Below, piece by piece: positions 1 through 16,534 of a stretch of DNA of 64,000 nucleotides. The notes beneath the pieces were generated by a model. It worked only from the letters and a program-made list of their open reading frames with translations, was not told where the DNA came from and did not search any database. The first letter of the stretch is position 1, and each line of letters starts with the position of its first letter. Source of the DNA: Stenopsyche tienmushanensis (taxonomy: Eukaryota > Arthropoda > Insecta > Trichoptera > Stenopsychidae); assembly GCA_008973525.1 (NCBI GenBank), contig WACJ01000071.1, positions 248,001 through 312,000 of the forward strand, given 5' to 3'. The position numbers and the translations under genes are program-made.

Positions 1-674
1 ATAATTCTATAGATTGTAGAAAAAGTTCAAATTATAGTCGGCTAAAATTAGCCTGGGTTTACCATTCGATCTGATTTGGCAGTGACGAATAGATAATTAG
101 TAATAAAGGTACACACGGTTTTAATATTTTAACATTAAATGTAATATGAGGATCCATTTTCAATGAAAATAATTTTTTGGGATGAAAATCACTTGACATT
201 AAGCCTCAACGAAGTCCAACATTTTAATTTTATTTCACCTAAGCCTTATTCCTATTAGAGTTTACTGTCAACCAGTCAACTTGTTTTACATCCTAATATA
301 ATATACGGAATTTTTAGTGTTATGAACCAATCAACGACTGAAATTAATAGTCAATAGCATTAAAATACGTATACAGCTCGATAACTGAAAAAGGCGATAT
401 AATTGTAAAATAAGTTTTAAATAATACATTTATCCCCTTTTCAGATCATTTTTTGTATGTCACATTAAGTCTAAATTTTTGAAAAATATAGCTGTGTTAA
501 ATCGTATAATTTTCAACTACAAATTTTATGAATAAAGCATATAAAGTGATTTTTTTTAATGTCAGATTAAATTTATACCGAAAAACAAACTACAAAAAAG
601 GGAATGTGTGATATTACATACGAATTACATATTGATTTCATAAAATTAATATAAAAATAAAATATACGGTGAGA
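1..674. other. Flank downstream of INPP5F, no gene seen
   Basis: AT-rich sequence beyond the last INPP5F exon. It probably includes the 3' UTR. I see no coding stretch or recognisable repeat. Confidence 0.5.
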
Positions 675-680
675 TTTATT
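675..680 (-). terminator. Candidate poly(A) signal of INPP5F
   Basis: AATAAA on the minus strand, 12 nt downstream of the TAA stop. The spacing is short, so a longer 3' UTR using other AT-rich signals further left is also possible. Confidence 0.35.
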
Positions 681-691
681 AAGGAATTTTT

Positions 692-3600
692 TTACAAAGC
701 TATAAGCCTAGTATTACACTTTCTCCATTTTTCTTGTAATTTTCGATGCTCTTCATACTGAGCCTCCGTTATTTGTTTCACCATTGGACCTCCCTTTAAA
801 AAAAATGATTAATAATTATTTACATTAGGAATAAATACGACTTTTAATACTATTCCAGAATAAAATCAACCTTGATTTTCCTAGGATCCAAATTGGCACC
901 CAGACTCTGCATTCCTTTGGCGAATTTAGAGAACGGCGATAGCACTAAATCTTTGGTAGCACTCGTTACAGGACTTGTGATATTCTTCAACTGTTTCAAC
1001 GCGCTCTCGCTCTGTGACTGACTGATGGTCAAATTAATATCGTGCTGCGAGCTACACCGCACCGGTAAATTTGCGTCTCTATTCTTTTCCGAATCAGATT
1101 TAAGCCCGTCGTTATTTGTTATTTGATCTGTGTTTAAATCGACATCTCCCGTGCTGTGAGATAATTTTTGGTTCAATTTCAAAGACGATGGTGGTTGTAT
1201 TTTTGACACGTTTAGTTTTGAATCCGACGATTGTTCCCATTTAGTAGAACTTCCGTCATAATCGATAGTTATTTCGGGAGTGTTACTTCTGGCAATCTCA
1301 TCGAAATGCAAAGTATCAAAGTGAAGATTGGCATCACTGTCGGTATTAAACGGATTTAATTTAACCGTCGAAGATCCCTGATTAGTGAATGTGTTCCCTG
1401 TATTTTTAGAATTGCTAGCAATAAACTGACTATCGGAAATTACTTCACTGGAATATAAATTTTTATTATGGTCCTTTATCTGATCACCGATGTTCGAAAT
1501 ATATTCTGATGAATAGGTATCATTTCCTGATGTTTGACTGTCAATTTTAGACGAATAAAGAGGGTTTTCCATTAAATAAGCTTCATTGTTTATATCCGAT
1601 TGGTTTTCAGTTTGTGATGTTGTGTTATTTTTTCCATCTGTTTTAGATTTGAGCAAAGGATTATCTCCCACGTATCGCACACAATTTTCAAAATTGTCTA
1701 GAGTCGGTTCAAAAATATTGGTTTTACCATCATCTTCATCAGAAGAATTGTCAGAGCTGGTACAATCTGAATGACCACCTTTTGTATGTTTTTTGAATGC
1801 TTTTTTAATAGAAGATTTACCCAATGTAAAAGTAGTTTTTGCACCACTTCCAATAGATTCCATCTTAAAAGGCTTTGGCAATTCAGGTTTAGTACGATTA
1901 TTAAACTGTCCAAGTTTATTTAGTTTAGAAAATTGCTCCGACATATTGGTGAGTGCTTTTGAACCTATAAACATTAATCATATAATAATAAAAAATGACG
2001 TTAACATTGATTTTATCCTATAATAAAACTTCATATACTTACCAACAGATTTAATTGCGAGTTGAGTTTCACTTAAATTTCGTGTGATTCCAGGTAGCCC
2101 TGATAGTTCTAAATAAAGTGTTTTTCGACCACCACTACTACTGGAGTTAGATCTTACCTAATTAATAGATAAAATAATTTAAAAATTACAATAGAAATAG
2201 GGAAAAAACGTTAATTATATAATAACAAAAAAATAATAAAGACCTTTGATTTTCTTCGATCTAATTTCCCTCCTTGTTTAAATGGTATTTTGGGTAAACC
2301 TGCTACGTCAATAGTAACCAGAAAGCACTCACATATAGAACGAAGAGATTCTATGACAAAAATCATGAATTATCATTAAAATACACAACATTTTAAACCA
2401 GATACATTTTTTCACAAAATATTTACCATGAATTTCCTCAGTTGTCTTGATATAAATGGCCATATTGTTAAAAAATCGGAGATTTGTCGAGCGAAACATA
2501 TGAAAATATCCATCGGTTCCGTCTACCCGATAGTGCAATCTTATACAGGGGGCATTTTCAGCAGGTTTACGGATGCCACTCAACGATAGATTGGATTTCA
2601 GATTAGTCAAAGACATCTGAAACAGTTTACAAAGCTACAAAAAAGCCCTTTTAGATTAAAATATCAATACATCCTTCATGCACGTATTTTACCTGTGACG
2701 ATGATTCAAGAATGCCAAATTCTACTGAAGTAATGTCGTTTAAAGACATCTGTTGAAATTTCGTGACTCTATCGGATTGATCATCGTAATCCGCAACTAA
2801 ATAACTGTCTCGAGTTAAAATTAATATGCTATCCATTTCAGTTTCGTGAGGGTCGCCAGTTCTGATCAAAGAAATAATTTAAAATACTACTTAATACATA
2901 TATTTATGATGATCAGATCAAAAATGTAAATAATAGAACTGCTTATTTTGAGATTTTATTAATTTAATAATCACTAAAGATTGGTCTGAGAATGGAAAGT
3001 TTCAAAACCAGTTATTACGAGAGTCATCCAGAAAGTAAGGTTACAACATTTATGTAAGACTGAAAAAGCGCAGAGCGTCCAGATGCCCACCCCTTTATTT
3101 CGGCCCCCTCCAACAAGAGCAAGGTTTCTGCAGGAAGACCAGCTTCAGACTACGTGCACCCGAAGCTGCGTTGGAGGAGGAGGAACAAAGGTTAAGCTAA
3201 ATTCAAAGGAACTACTATGCGGGTTCACTGCCACTACGAGTCTCAGTTTGAAGGGGACTGCGGCGGATACCATCACAAATCATAAACCTCCACGAACATC
3301 CTATGGATATTCGCAGCGGTATTATTCTCGCATGGACAGCAGGTGGCGGGAGCACACGACGATCTCTCCATCGAAAGAAGTTTCTGTGATCAAACAAACT
3401 GACCGTTAAGATCCCTACACGCCAAGTGTGCCAACTTCGAAACAAAAAAATTCTCCCGACCTCAGGAACCCTTACAACCTTACTTTCTAGATGATGCTTG
3501 TATTATCAAATTAATAGAATGTTTAAATCGACAATTGGTTATATTTCATAACTAAAAACTTGAATTTTTCCTAAAATTAAATGATCTGTTGTGTACCCTG

Positions 3601-6600
3601 GATCTGCATCGATTAATCCCCATGCACCGACAACATTATGAGGTTCACTAACAAGTAGTTTCTTACAATCTTCAATAAGTTGTTTCACATGATCAGCAGT
3701 AGCCTGTTTTTCTTCATCGCTTTCACCCGGATCTTGTTGCAGCGTTAGTTCACTAACTTCAGCTTCTCCCAGCATTAAATCAATTGTTGCTTGACGAAAA
3801 GCATCTTTAAAACGCGATAAATAATAACTGTAACAAAATTTAATATGTACAAACACATTTATAGCATAACTAAACTACAAAAAGATACTTAGTATTTTTA
3901 TATAACGCGCACCCAAACCTTCACTTTGTTAAGCATCAACTTGTTTAAACTACAAGCATAATCGTCAAATATGAATGATGATGACACGCACACAAATGAA
4001 TATTGAATGGTTACATTGCATGAACAAATGATACAGAATTTTTTCAAAATTTACTTAAGAATTAGTAAATGGAAGCATTAAAACATTTCAATTATAGGTG
4101 TGAATCAAATGGCAAACGGATGCTTAATTTTTTAAGACTGACCTGGAAAGGCCATAAGCGACGTCTAACATCAATAATTCATCTCTCACAGCCTGATTAA
4201 AATAAACTGGAACCACACTTGATACGGGCATTTCAATAACAGCAGGAACAATAGCAGTGCAAGCTATATCACCGATTGTTTTGAATTTTGAAAACATTTC
4301 TAATTCTTGATCTAAATCTTTGTCATTAACATCATTTCCTAGTAATATATCGAGGCAACACTGACGAAATGTATCCATAAAATGCTGTATATAATATCTG
4401 TGTCAGAAGTAAAAAAAAACAATGTCTGTGCTAATTGTCCTAATCAATATGATTCCGAAGAAAATAAAAAAGACCCTTCCATAATAACTAACAGCTTCAA
4501 AAGCCAGCTACCAATTATATTGCTTTCATAAGAAACTGAGCATATAAAATGTAAAAAATTAAAATGAAACATGGTAAAAAATAAATAATTCTGACTATTC
4601 TAACGTCTAAAAATCATATTTTTATATAAAGTGAAATTTATTTAACGTACCGACTAGCAGAATTCATCCCATCTTTCATTATTCCTGTGAATTTTCTTTC
4701 TCCAGTTCTAGTATAATCACCCTATATAAAAATAAATTATTTCAAAATCCTCTCATAAAATGAAATAATCTGATTTTAATTTATAAAAAAAATATTAGCC
4801 ACCTTGAGTGCATTGGTACCAGCATATTGACGACTTATAACATCTCCATTGTCGGCCCATAGCTCATGTAAAGTCGATCGCAAACTTGCTGGCAAAGGCC
4901 AATCGGGACCAGAAAGACCTAGCCTCGTTACTTGCATTTCTAGAACGGCTTTTGCAATCGCCGTCTATCAAAAAACGTAAATTAGTATTCATATCAATGT
5001 AATATAATCACTAATTTAAATGTTATCTGCATACCTGTACTACATTTGTTCGATCTAGGCAATCTATGCAATTGACCCTGAAAACTCCAGTTTGTCGACA
5101 AATGTAACCTTGCGGATCTCTCCAACAGTATCCCATATCAGTAATAATATCGGTCAGAGCATTCGTTAAAACAGACACATTTTCGAAATGCATACCTCGA
5201 CTGAAATAAAATTATCAATTAAAACTTGTAATTAATGTTATTTTATTATTCTTATTTAGAGACAGGAAATACAAGTATGAAAAGATAATGTTTATCTTAC
5301 CAATATTCGTGAAAATCAAATGTTGTGTAAATGATGTCTGGTGAATTATAACTATAAACATGATTACTGTATGTATCCCAAATAATACGTTCCCTTCCGG
5401 CCTGTTCTACTAAATTTACAATACACACAGGTCCGTATAAAATGCGCTCACTGTTAAAATGTTTTTCAAATGCCTCTTGCGATTCTTGCTCGCCTACAAT
5501 AATATAACAATAATTATTTTTAAATAATTTTAAGTTGCCTTAATATGTTGTCGCAATCGCGAACCTTTGTCTAGCCGTGGCGGTGGTCGATATTTCATTC
5601 CTGGTTGACTCCAATAAAATGGAGCTGATCCTCGAACTTGCACAAAAGACACACGATGAGAACGATGCACTAATGACTGCTCGGTTTCTACATAATTTGC
5701 TACATGACCATTTTCATCAACGCCACGTCGTTTATACCTTTAAAAAAATTGAAAGACAGAATATTAGACTAGATTTTTTAAATGTGCACTTTTTTTTACT
5801 AAACGAAATGTGTTGCTAATTTTGAAAAATCAAAACTAGAACATTATAAGCGGTGTAAATGTAAGTGTCGGCAAAAACAAATGCCTTTTTGAACTGAAGA
5901 GCAGACACACTACGCTCTAATGTAAATCCACTTTTCTGTCAGCTCTGCCACAGCGTGTAACAAGTTAGGTAATGAACCAATAAATTAACCTTAACACTGT
6001 TGATAGCACACAATATTTTTTCATTTTGTGTTGCAAAAATAAAAGGACAGGGTTACCATGCAAGCCTGCCAGTTTACTTCTGAAGGAGTAGATTTTGCAA
6101 AGGAGTGGTTATACTCAACTAATGACGCCACTCTAGAACAGTTAAGAGTGAATAACAAAATTGGTCAACGATAAGAATGATGCGAGTATCATAATTATCA
6201 AAACAAACGCCTGCTCTCAAGACAACACGGACGAAAGTCGTCTTATCTTTGTTGAAAGAGCTTAATAGCTTATTCGACGAAAGCGGTTTCAATTAATTAT
6301 ATGTATAGGTATGAACATTTATGAGTTTCTATAAAAAAAATTATATATAAAGAATTAAGCACTATCAAAATAATAAATTTCGGTTTACAACGTACAAATT
6401 GTACATAGAATAATGAAGAAACGAATAAATCATTGTTATTAACCCTCTGAATGCTAAGCAACGATATATCGTCGATTGGGAAACTAACAAGGACTGCATA
6501 CAGCGATCACTATTAATCCATTAATTACTTCAAAATGCTTGAATATAAATAGTTTCTGTGCATCAGGGTATCAATGTTTAACCTTGTAGTACATCTTACT

Positions 6601-9600
6601 CACAACATAACAAACAAACTTCCGTTCAGTAAAAAGTACCGTAACAGCCAAAAGATTAATATACATAATTCCTTTCACTAAATATTATCAATTCTAATTC
6701 CATATTTGCTCACAGCATTAAATATTTTTAATGTGTTTAATTCATTTAGCTTACATAACTTATTAATAATTCATTTTTACGCTTAAAGATTGTAATTTCG
6801 ACATACCTAATTAATCTATGTATATAAAAATATTTTTTTAATTACAAGGTAAAGGCAGTAGTATACTGAACCACCGCAGAAAAAGCTTTAAAGTCATAGC
6901 TACACATATTTATAGATTTTGCCAAGGCTTACAACAACATTGACTGGGAAAACTTCTAGAGGATCATGTTGAGGATGGGAATTTCGGGTAAGTACATAGT
7001 GTAATAGACAGGGTGACGGAACATCAGAATGCAGTATTGCAATTAGATTACAAATCGGCGCTAACCGAACATGTTATGAAGAACTATCACATCAATTTTG
7101 CTGATACAAAAATCATAGTAACCGTCGAAAACTTTAGCATTGGGATTGTGAATGATGCAATAGAAATTGAAAAATGAAAAAACTCTGCAATCAATAGAAA
7201 AGACAACGCCACTAACATATTCAGAGCTTGGCTTCCAATTTTATCGAAAATTAGAGCATCAGTGATTAAGTAACAAAATCCGAAAGTGCACCAAGAAACA
7301 ACACCAAGGCGATGATAGTTATTCCGCATTCATGAGTCCGACAAGGAACTCAAAATATCAAAAAGAAATAGATTTGAATTTTTATCATACTTTACAAATA
7401 ATTACTAAATGAGATTATATACCCGTTTTTTAACATAATTAAAAATATATAAGAGGACTTCAATAAACAGAATTAAAGCAAAAACACTTTTTTTCTTTAT
7501 ATACCGAGAGCTGGCAGCATAAAAATTTAAAAAAACTACTTTGACAGTATGACTTAATTATATTGAATTTTCACTAGATTTCAACCATCTCCTCTTCCAA
7601 ACCCAATGACAGTCACCAAACTGTCATAATGTTAGTCCAGAAACACGCTAGAACACATCTATTAAGGCCCGATCCACACGAACCGTTCATGGCACCATAG
7701 TATGGATCGGGCCTAAATGATCCACATATGTTAGATGATCCTCAATTTATGCTGCCAGCCCTCAGTCTATTATGTGGCATTGCAACGCATGCCAAGTACT
7801 CGCTAGTAGTACATATAATTTAAACATAAACTGCGTAACTACATTTGGTTTTAATAAAAAATCTGAGTAACATTATTCATTTTCTTTAACTCACCTAGTA
7901 CCAGCGCGAAATCTGGACCGCCTGGATATTACACTCAAAGTGAAGAGTTCTCGATGCTGTGACGAAGACCCTTGCAATGATTCTGTGTTAAGATGTTGTG
8001 AGCATTCACCAGCATCAACTTCACACTGTCTTACTTGGACATGTCCCTGTATGACTGGAACTATCCAGGGTTCGCATTCTGGACTCTGCAGTAATAAAAT
8101 AAAACAACATTCAGCGACTAAACTGAATATATTCAAAGAAAGGAATAAATACTAATCAAAAATATACTAACGCCAAGACTGAAGATGTCTTTCAACATGT
8201 GCTTATTCCAGAAAAATCTATCATCTGCAAATTTGTAATGGCTCCCAGACACGGTCGGATCAATACTTTCGTGTCGTTGTAATGAATTTGTGATGTCTGC
8301 GGTTGTACAAAAATAAAAGCTGTCAGTATCGTCGAATATTTTGTGTAGCTCGTCCGTTATTCTCTTCTCCAGACGGTCTCGTTCTTTTGAATCGCGGCGT
8401 TTATTAACAGTTTGTCTTACCTAAAAAATTAGATGTTCATATAGGCATTCACATTAGTCTGACAGAGAAGAATATGGCGTGTTTATAAAATTTGACTAAA
8501 ACCTGTGATGTAGCTATTGCGGCTGCATGTTGTGTAGTATTTTTTATTGTATTTCCGGCACTCTTTACGGCCCCCCATGTTTTATTCATAAATAACGGGG
8601 TTTCAAATAAGCCTTTGTTGCCATCCTTTTTATTGAATTTTAAGTTATCAGAATATCCTTGAATTTTGACAGTCGAACTGGAATAATGTTTCTTGCATGG
8701 CGTGAGATTGAGATCAATATCTTCACTTCCGAGAGAGAGAAGAAGAATGGATTTGATTTTATATATGATGTGATCATCGAATAGATTTCCGACCAGTACG
8801 CAGTCCTTCACTATCATCAATCTGGATTCATAGACGGCTTCATGTTCTATTTTTCCGATAATAGCTGGTGTAATGCCTAAACATTCTATATCTTGCAGAC
8901 TTGACAAATCCCATGCTAAAAAATATAATCAACATAATACATTCGAGTATAATGGTTAAATAAACTGAATAAATATTTTAAAAAAACTGATGAAAATGAG
9001 TCGTAAACATATCACAAATCTAACTGAGATAAGAGTGTGTTTAATCACCAACATCTACAATTTATACAGAATTTTATTATATCGATTAACTGTTCATGAT
9101 AAATATACAGATTTACAATGAAGATACAGTTACAAATATACAGTTCATGATAAATATACAGATTTGAAATCAAATTAAAATCAAAACAACCAAATCAGCT
9201 CCTGAAGGCATCCCTTTATTATTATCATATATTGCACTTAAATCATCAAACAATTCAAATTTAACAATTCGTCATTAAATCATCTCGATTAAATTGATAA
9301 TTATCGAAATACAGATGTTCAAGACTATAAAAATGACCTCTTTCAAGAAAATGTATAAAATACTATTATTTATATATATGCTATGCCTAATTAGCATCGC
9401 TAAGAAAAAAGATATGAGCATTTATGTAAAAACCATGCAGATTAGAAAACCATCGTTGAAATGTTAGATTACATGGTATTATTCACCCAAATACAGCGTT
9501 AGCGCCTGAATGTTATCATGCACTGTAGTGATGTTTACATAAAATTGAAGCCATTATCATTTCAAATATTGAAAATGGCACTGATATACTTATTTTTCTC

Positions 9601-10088
9601 ATGTACCAAAGTGCCCATGGATTTCTTTTTTAATGGTAGCAAATTGGAGATACGTAAGGATATATTAGCTCCATAAGGATAATAATAACAGAATACTATA
9701 CACATTGTGAATTAATGAATGAAAACAGCTTCCTCAGAGATTCAAATTGGAAAAATTACTATAAAAAGAATTATTCGGGTTATAGATGGGCAATTTTAAG
9801 AAATCTGCAATTAAATCAAGGGTTTCAATTCTTTACTACTTGTAAAATATCAATATTAAGCCTATAAAATCGGGCAGGATGATAGATGATACAGAGTTAT
9901 GGCAATATATTACGTATTAAAAGAAAATATTTCTGATGAAAACAATTCTGATTCAGCAGCTCTGATTCATAAACACATCATTTCAGCATACCTGACTTGC
10001 ATAAGAATTCTCCCGTGTTTCTATTCCACCAAAGACTAGATTCATCCTTTACGAACACGTAAAACTCCTCAGATTTGAAGACTTCCAT
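692..10088 (-). CDS. INPP5F: Phosphoinositide phosphatase SAC2 (INPP5F orthologue), 16 exons
   Basis: Exons (minus strand, first to last): 9992-10088, 8503-8915, 8172-8420, 7895-8085, 5565-5737, 5301-5493, 5035-5200, 4803-4964, 4651-4721, 3597-3827, 2693-2861, 2427-2616, 2244-2350, 2043-2157, 871-1964, 692-793. All junctions are GT-AG with agreeing phases and give 1240 residues. The protein starts MEVFKSEEFYVF, like vertebrate INPP5F. The SAC domain has the conserved stretches DDRFFWNK, ISRRSR.RAG and YKRRGVDENG, then the catalytic CX5R motif RVNCIDCLDRT (Cys483, Arg489). It is followed by GDYTRTGERK, the YY...F.D.FRQ end of the SAC domain, and an hSac2 homology region. A long Ser/Asn-rich tail ends in a short conserved exon (QEKWRKCNTRL). 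By family this is an inositol 4-phosphatase acting on PI(4)P at early endosomes. An in-phase extra exon lies at 4143-4397 (separate entry). Family assignment is secure; exon ends are inferred. Confidence 0.93.
3024..3494. mobile_element. Mariner-type inverted-repeat element in INPP5F intron 10
   Basis: Inverted ends: TCATCCAGAAAGTAAGGTTA at the left and, read from the other strand, TCATCTAGAAAGTAAGGTTG at the right. AGAAAGTAAGGTT is a typical mariner-like terminus. The ~470-bp interior is distinctly more GC-rich than the host intron. It has an open plus-strand stretch of about 108 codons (3083-3409) with no transposase motif I recognise. Likely a non-autonomous element. Confidence 0.6.
4143..4397 (-). 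CDS. INPP5F: Alternative or cassette exon of INPP5F (exon 10A)
   Basis: This 255-nt open stretch has a good acceptor (TTCTGACACAG) and donor (AG|GTCAGT). It starts and ends in phase 2, exactly like the neighbouring exon 3597-3827. Its first 15 or so residues, YYIQHFMDTFRQCCLDILLG, align with YYLSRFKDAFRQATIDLMLG at the start of that exon, which matches human INPP5F. The remaining ~62 residues do not resemble it. Phase allows the exon to replace its neighbour (a 1248-residue protein) or to be added to it. Use as a mutually exclusive exon would keep the end of the SAC domain but change the start of the hSac2 region. A decayed duplicate is possible, but no stop interrupts 85 codons in very AT-rich DNA. 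Confidence 0.6.
6905..7080 (+). mobile_element. Non-LTR reverse transcriptase relic
   Basis: Plus-strand translation gives IDFAKAYNNIDWENF, a stop, then RIMLRMGISGKYI. This is the conserved palm block A of non-LTR reverse transcriptases (D.KAYD..DWE.L). Stops and the very short length mark a dead fragment. Confidence 0.65.
7500..7772. repeat. MITE-like element, family also at 45 kb and 57 kb
   Basis: Left end GAGAGCTGGCAGCATAAA is the inverse of the right end TTATGCTGCCAGCCCTCAG, so the ~270-bp unit has imperfect terminal inverted repeats. The right-hand part (about 7717-7772) recurs at 45222-45282 and 57183-57220. An internal part (about 7527-7645) recurs at about 56782-56885. Confidence 0.6.
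7665..7714. repeat. 50-bp palindromic repeat
   Basis: AGGCCCGATCCA at 7665-7676 is perfectly inverted at 7703-7714 as TGGATCGGGCCT, with a 26-nt spacer. The right half, GGCACCATAG.. through GGGCCT, recurs at 24095-24120. It looks like a minimal foldback or MITE terminus. Confidence 0.6.
8916..9991. other. INPP5F intron 1, AT-rich, one short direct repeat
   Basis: A 1.1-kb intron without a recognisable gene or transposon. A 23-bp direct repeat beginning GTTCATGATAAATATACAG occurs at 9092-9114 and 9143-9165. Confidence 0.6.
9092..9165. repeat. 23-bp direct repeat pair
   Basis: Two identical 23-bp copies separated by 28 bp inside INPP5F intron 1. The origin is unknown; replication slippage or a small duplication is likely. 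Confidence 0.6.
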
Positions 10089-11062
10089 GATTCAACCGGC
10101 CCGATAGACCGACTCAATATTTATTCCGACATTACACTGACAAACGTCGACCAACTCTACTAGTGTTGCCAGGGCGCATGTTGATACCTGACAAGTCTTA
10201 GTTCCCCGTTAAATACGGAAACATTATTGATTTTTAAAAAATTGATTGAAATAAATACCTACTTTAAAATATATGATGATATTAATCGTTTATATTACTA
10301 TTTTATTTGAAAAGAAACATTTTTTTAAAAATATCAACAATAAAATTGATTGAGTATTTAAAAAAAAAATGAAGTTATTTATCTTTCAATAACGTTGAAT
10401 TTCGGTTTAATATTTTTAATTAATTTTTTTTTTCAAAAATGCTGGCAAATAAAAAATAAAATATTTTTATATAGATATTATTTTTAATGAAATCCCAAAA
10501 ATTATGATATTTTTCGTTAAAAAGGATCGAACCAAGAAAAAAATAATTGGCGTTCAAATTATATAGTATATTATCTTCTTTACAAAAAGTGCATCTAAAC
10601 GCATATATAATATATGTTCTAATATTAGAGTATAATAAATTATACAACGGATCTGATGAAGATTTGAAGAATGAAATTGGTAAATTTTCTTCCCTCATTA
10701 AAAAGTGCTTAGAATTAAATTTTTATTTTTATTAAAAATTTATAGAATTGCTTGCATCAATTTTTTTCCAAAAAGGAAAGAGATCTTGATAAAACTAAAA
10801 AAAACTTAGAATCCCTTAAAAGAAAAGAGAGCGATTTTAATAGAAAGAGTTCTTCCAACGACGTGAAAAATAGTGAATTATTTACATTGGAAGGACAAAA
10901 TCAAGAAAAAGTACACGTAAGAAACAAAAGAACTCTTAAAAGTTGCCGCTTGCGAGTTGGTCATTATATGCAGTGTTATGAGTGAAAAAGGAAAAAATCG
11001 CGTCGGGGGGACGCTGGTTTTTGGTCGATAGGTGGCGTGCGCCCTCCCGGAGCGAGTCGGAG
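10089..11062. promoter_or_regulatory. Shared divergent promoter region of INPP5F and the ZAD zinc-finger gene
   Basis: The start codons of INPP5F (minus) and the ZAD gene (plus) face away from each other 974 bp apart, so both promoters must lie here unless further 5' exons exist. The middle (about 10220-10980) is extremely AT-rich. A GC- and CpG-rich patch begins near 10990 and runs into the ZAD first exon. Two unexplained plus-strand open stretches lie inside: 10547-10735, and 10752-10985, the latter Lys/Glu/Ser-rich with a phrase like SKKERDLDKTKKNLESLKRK. I do not recognise either. No clear TATA box or initiator can be assigned. Confidence 0.45.

Positions 11063-16534
<5,472 letters not shown>

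Larger units (their letters stand above)
5738..7894. other. Large INPP5F intron 4 with nested repeats
   Basis: A 2.2-kb intron. It contains a ~35-bp stretch at about 5905-5940 repeated inverted at 20112-20147, a reverse transcriptase relic (6905-7080), an inverted-repeat element (7500-7772) and a small palindrome (7665-7714). The rest is AT-rich without visible features. Confidence 0.6.

Noticed and set aside
1586..2023. Plus-strand and other-frame open stretches opposite INPP5F exon 15
   Set aside because: They are shadows of the Ser/Asn-rich INPP5F coding exon, which fits the family on the minus strand.
3083..3445. 108- and 76-codon frames on both strands, possible genes in INPP5F intron 10
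   Set aside because: They lie inside an element with mariner-type inverted ends and show no protein family motif.
10982..11062. Upstream extension of the ZAD protein
   Set aside because: It is in frame but has no ATG. ATG 11063 is the first start and places the ZAD at the usual N-terminal position.
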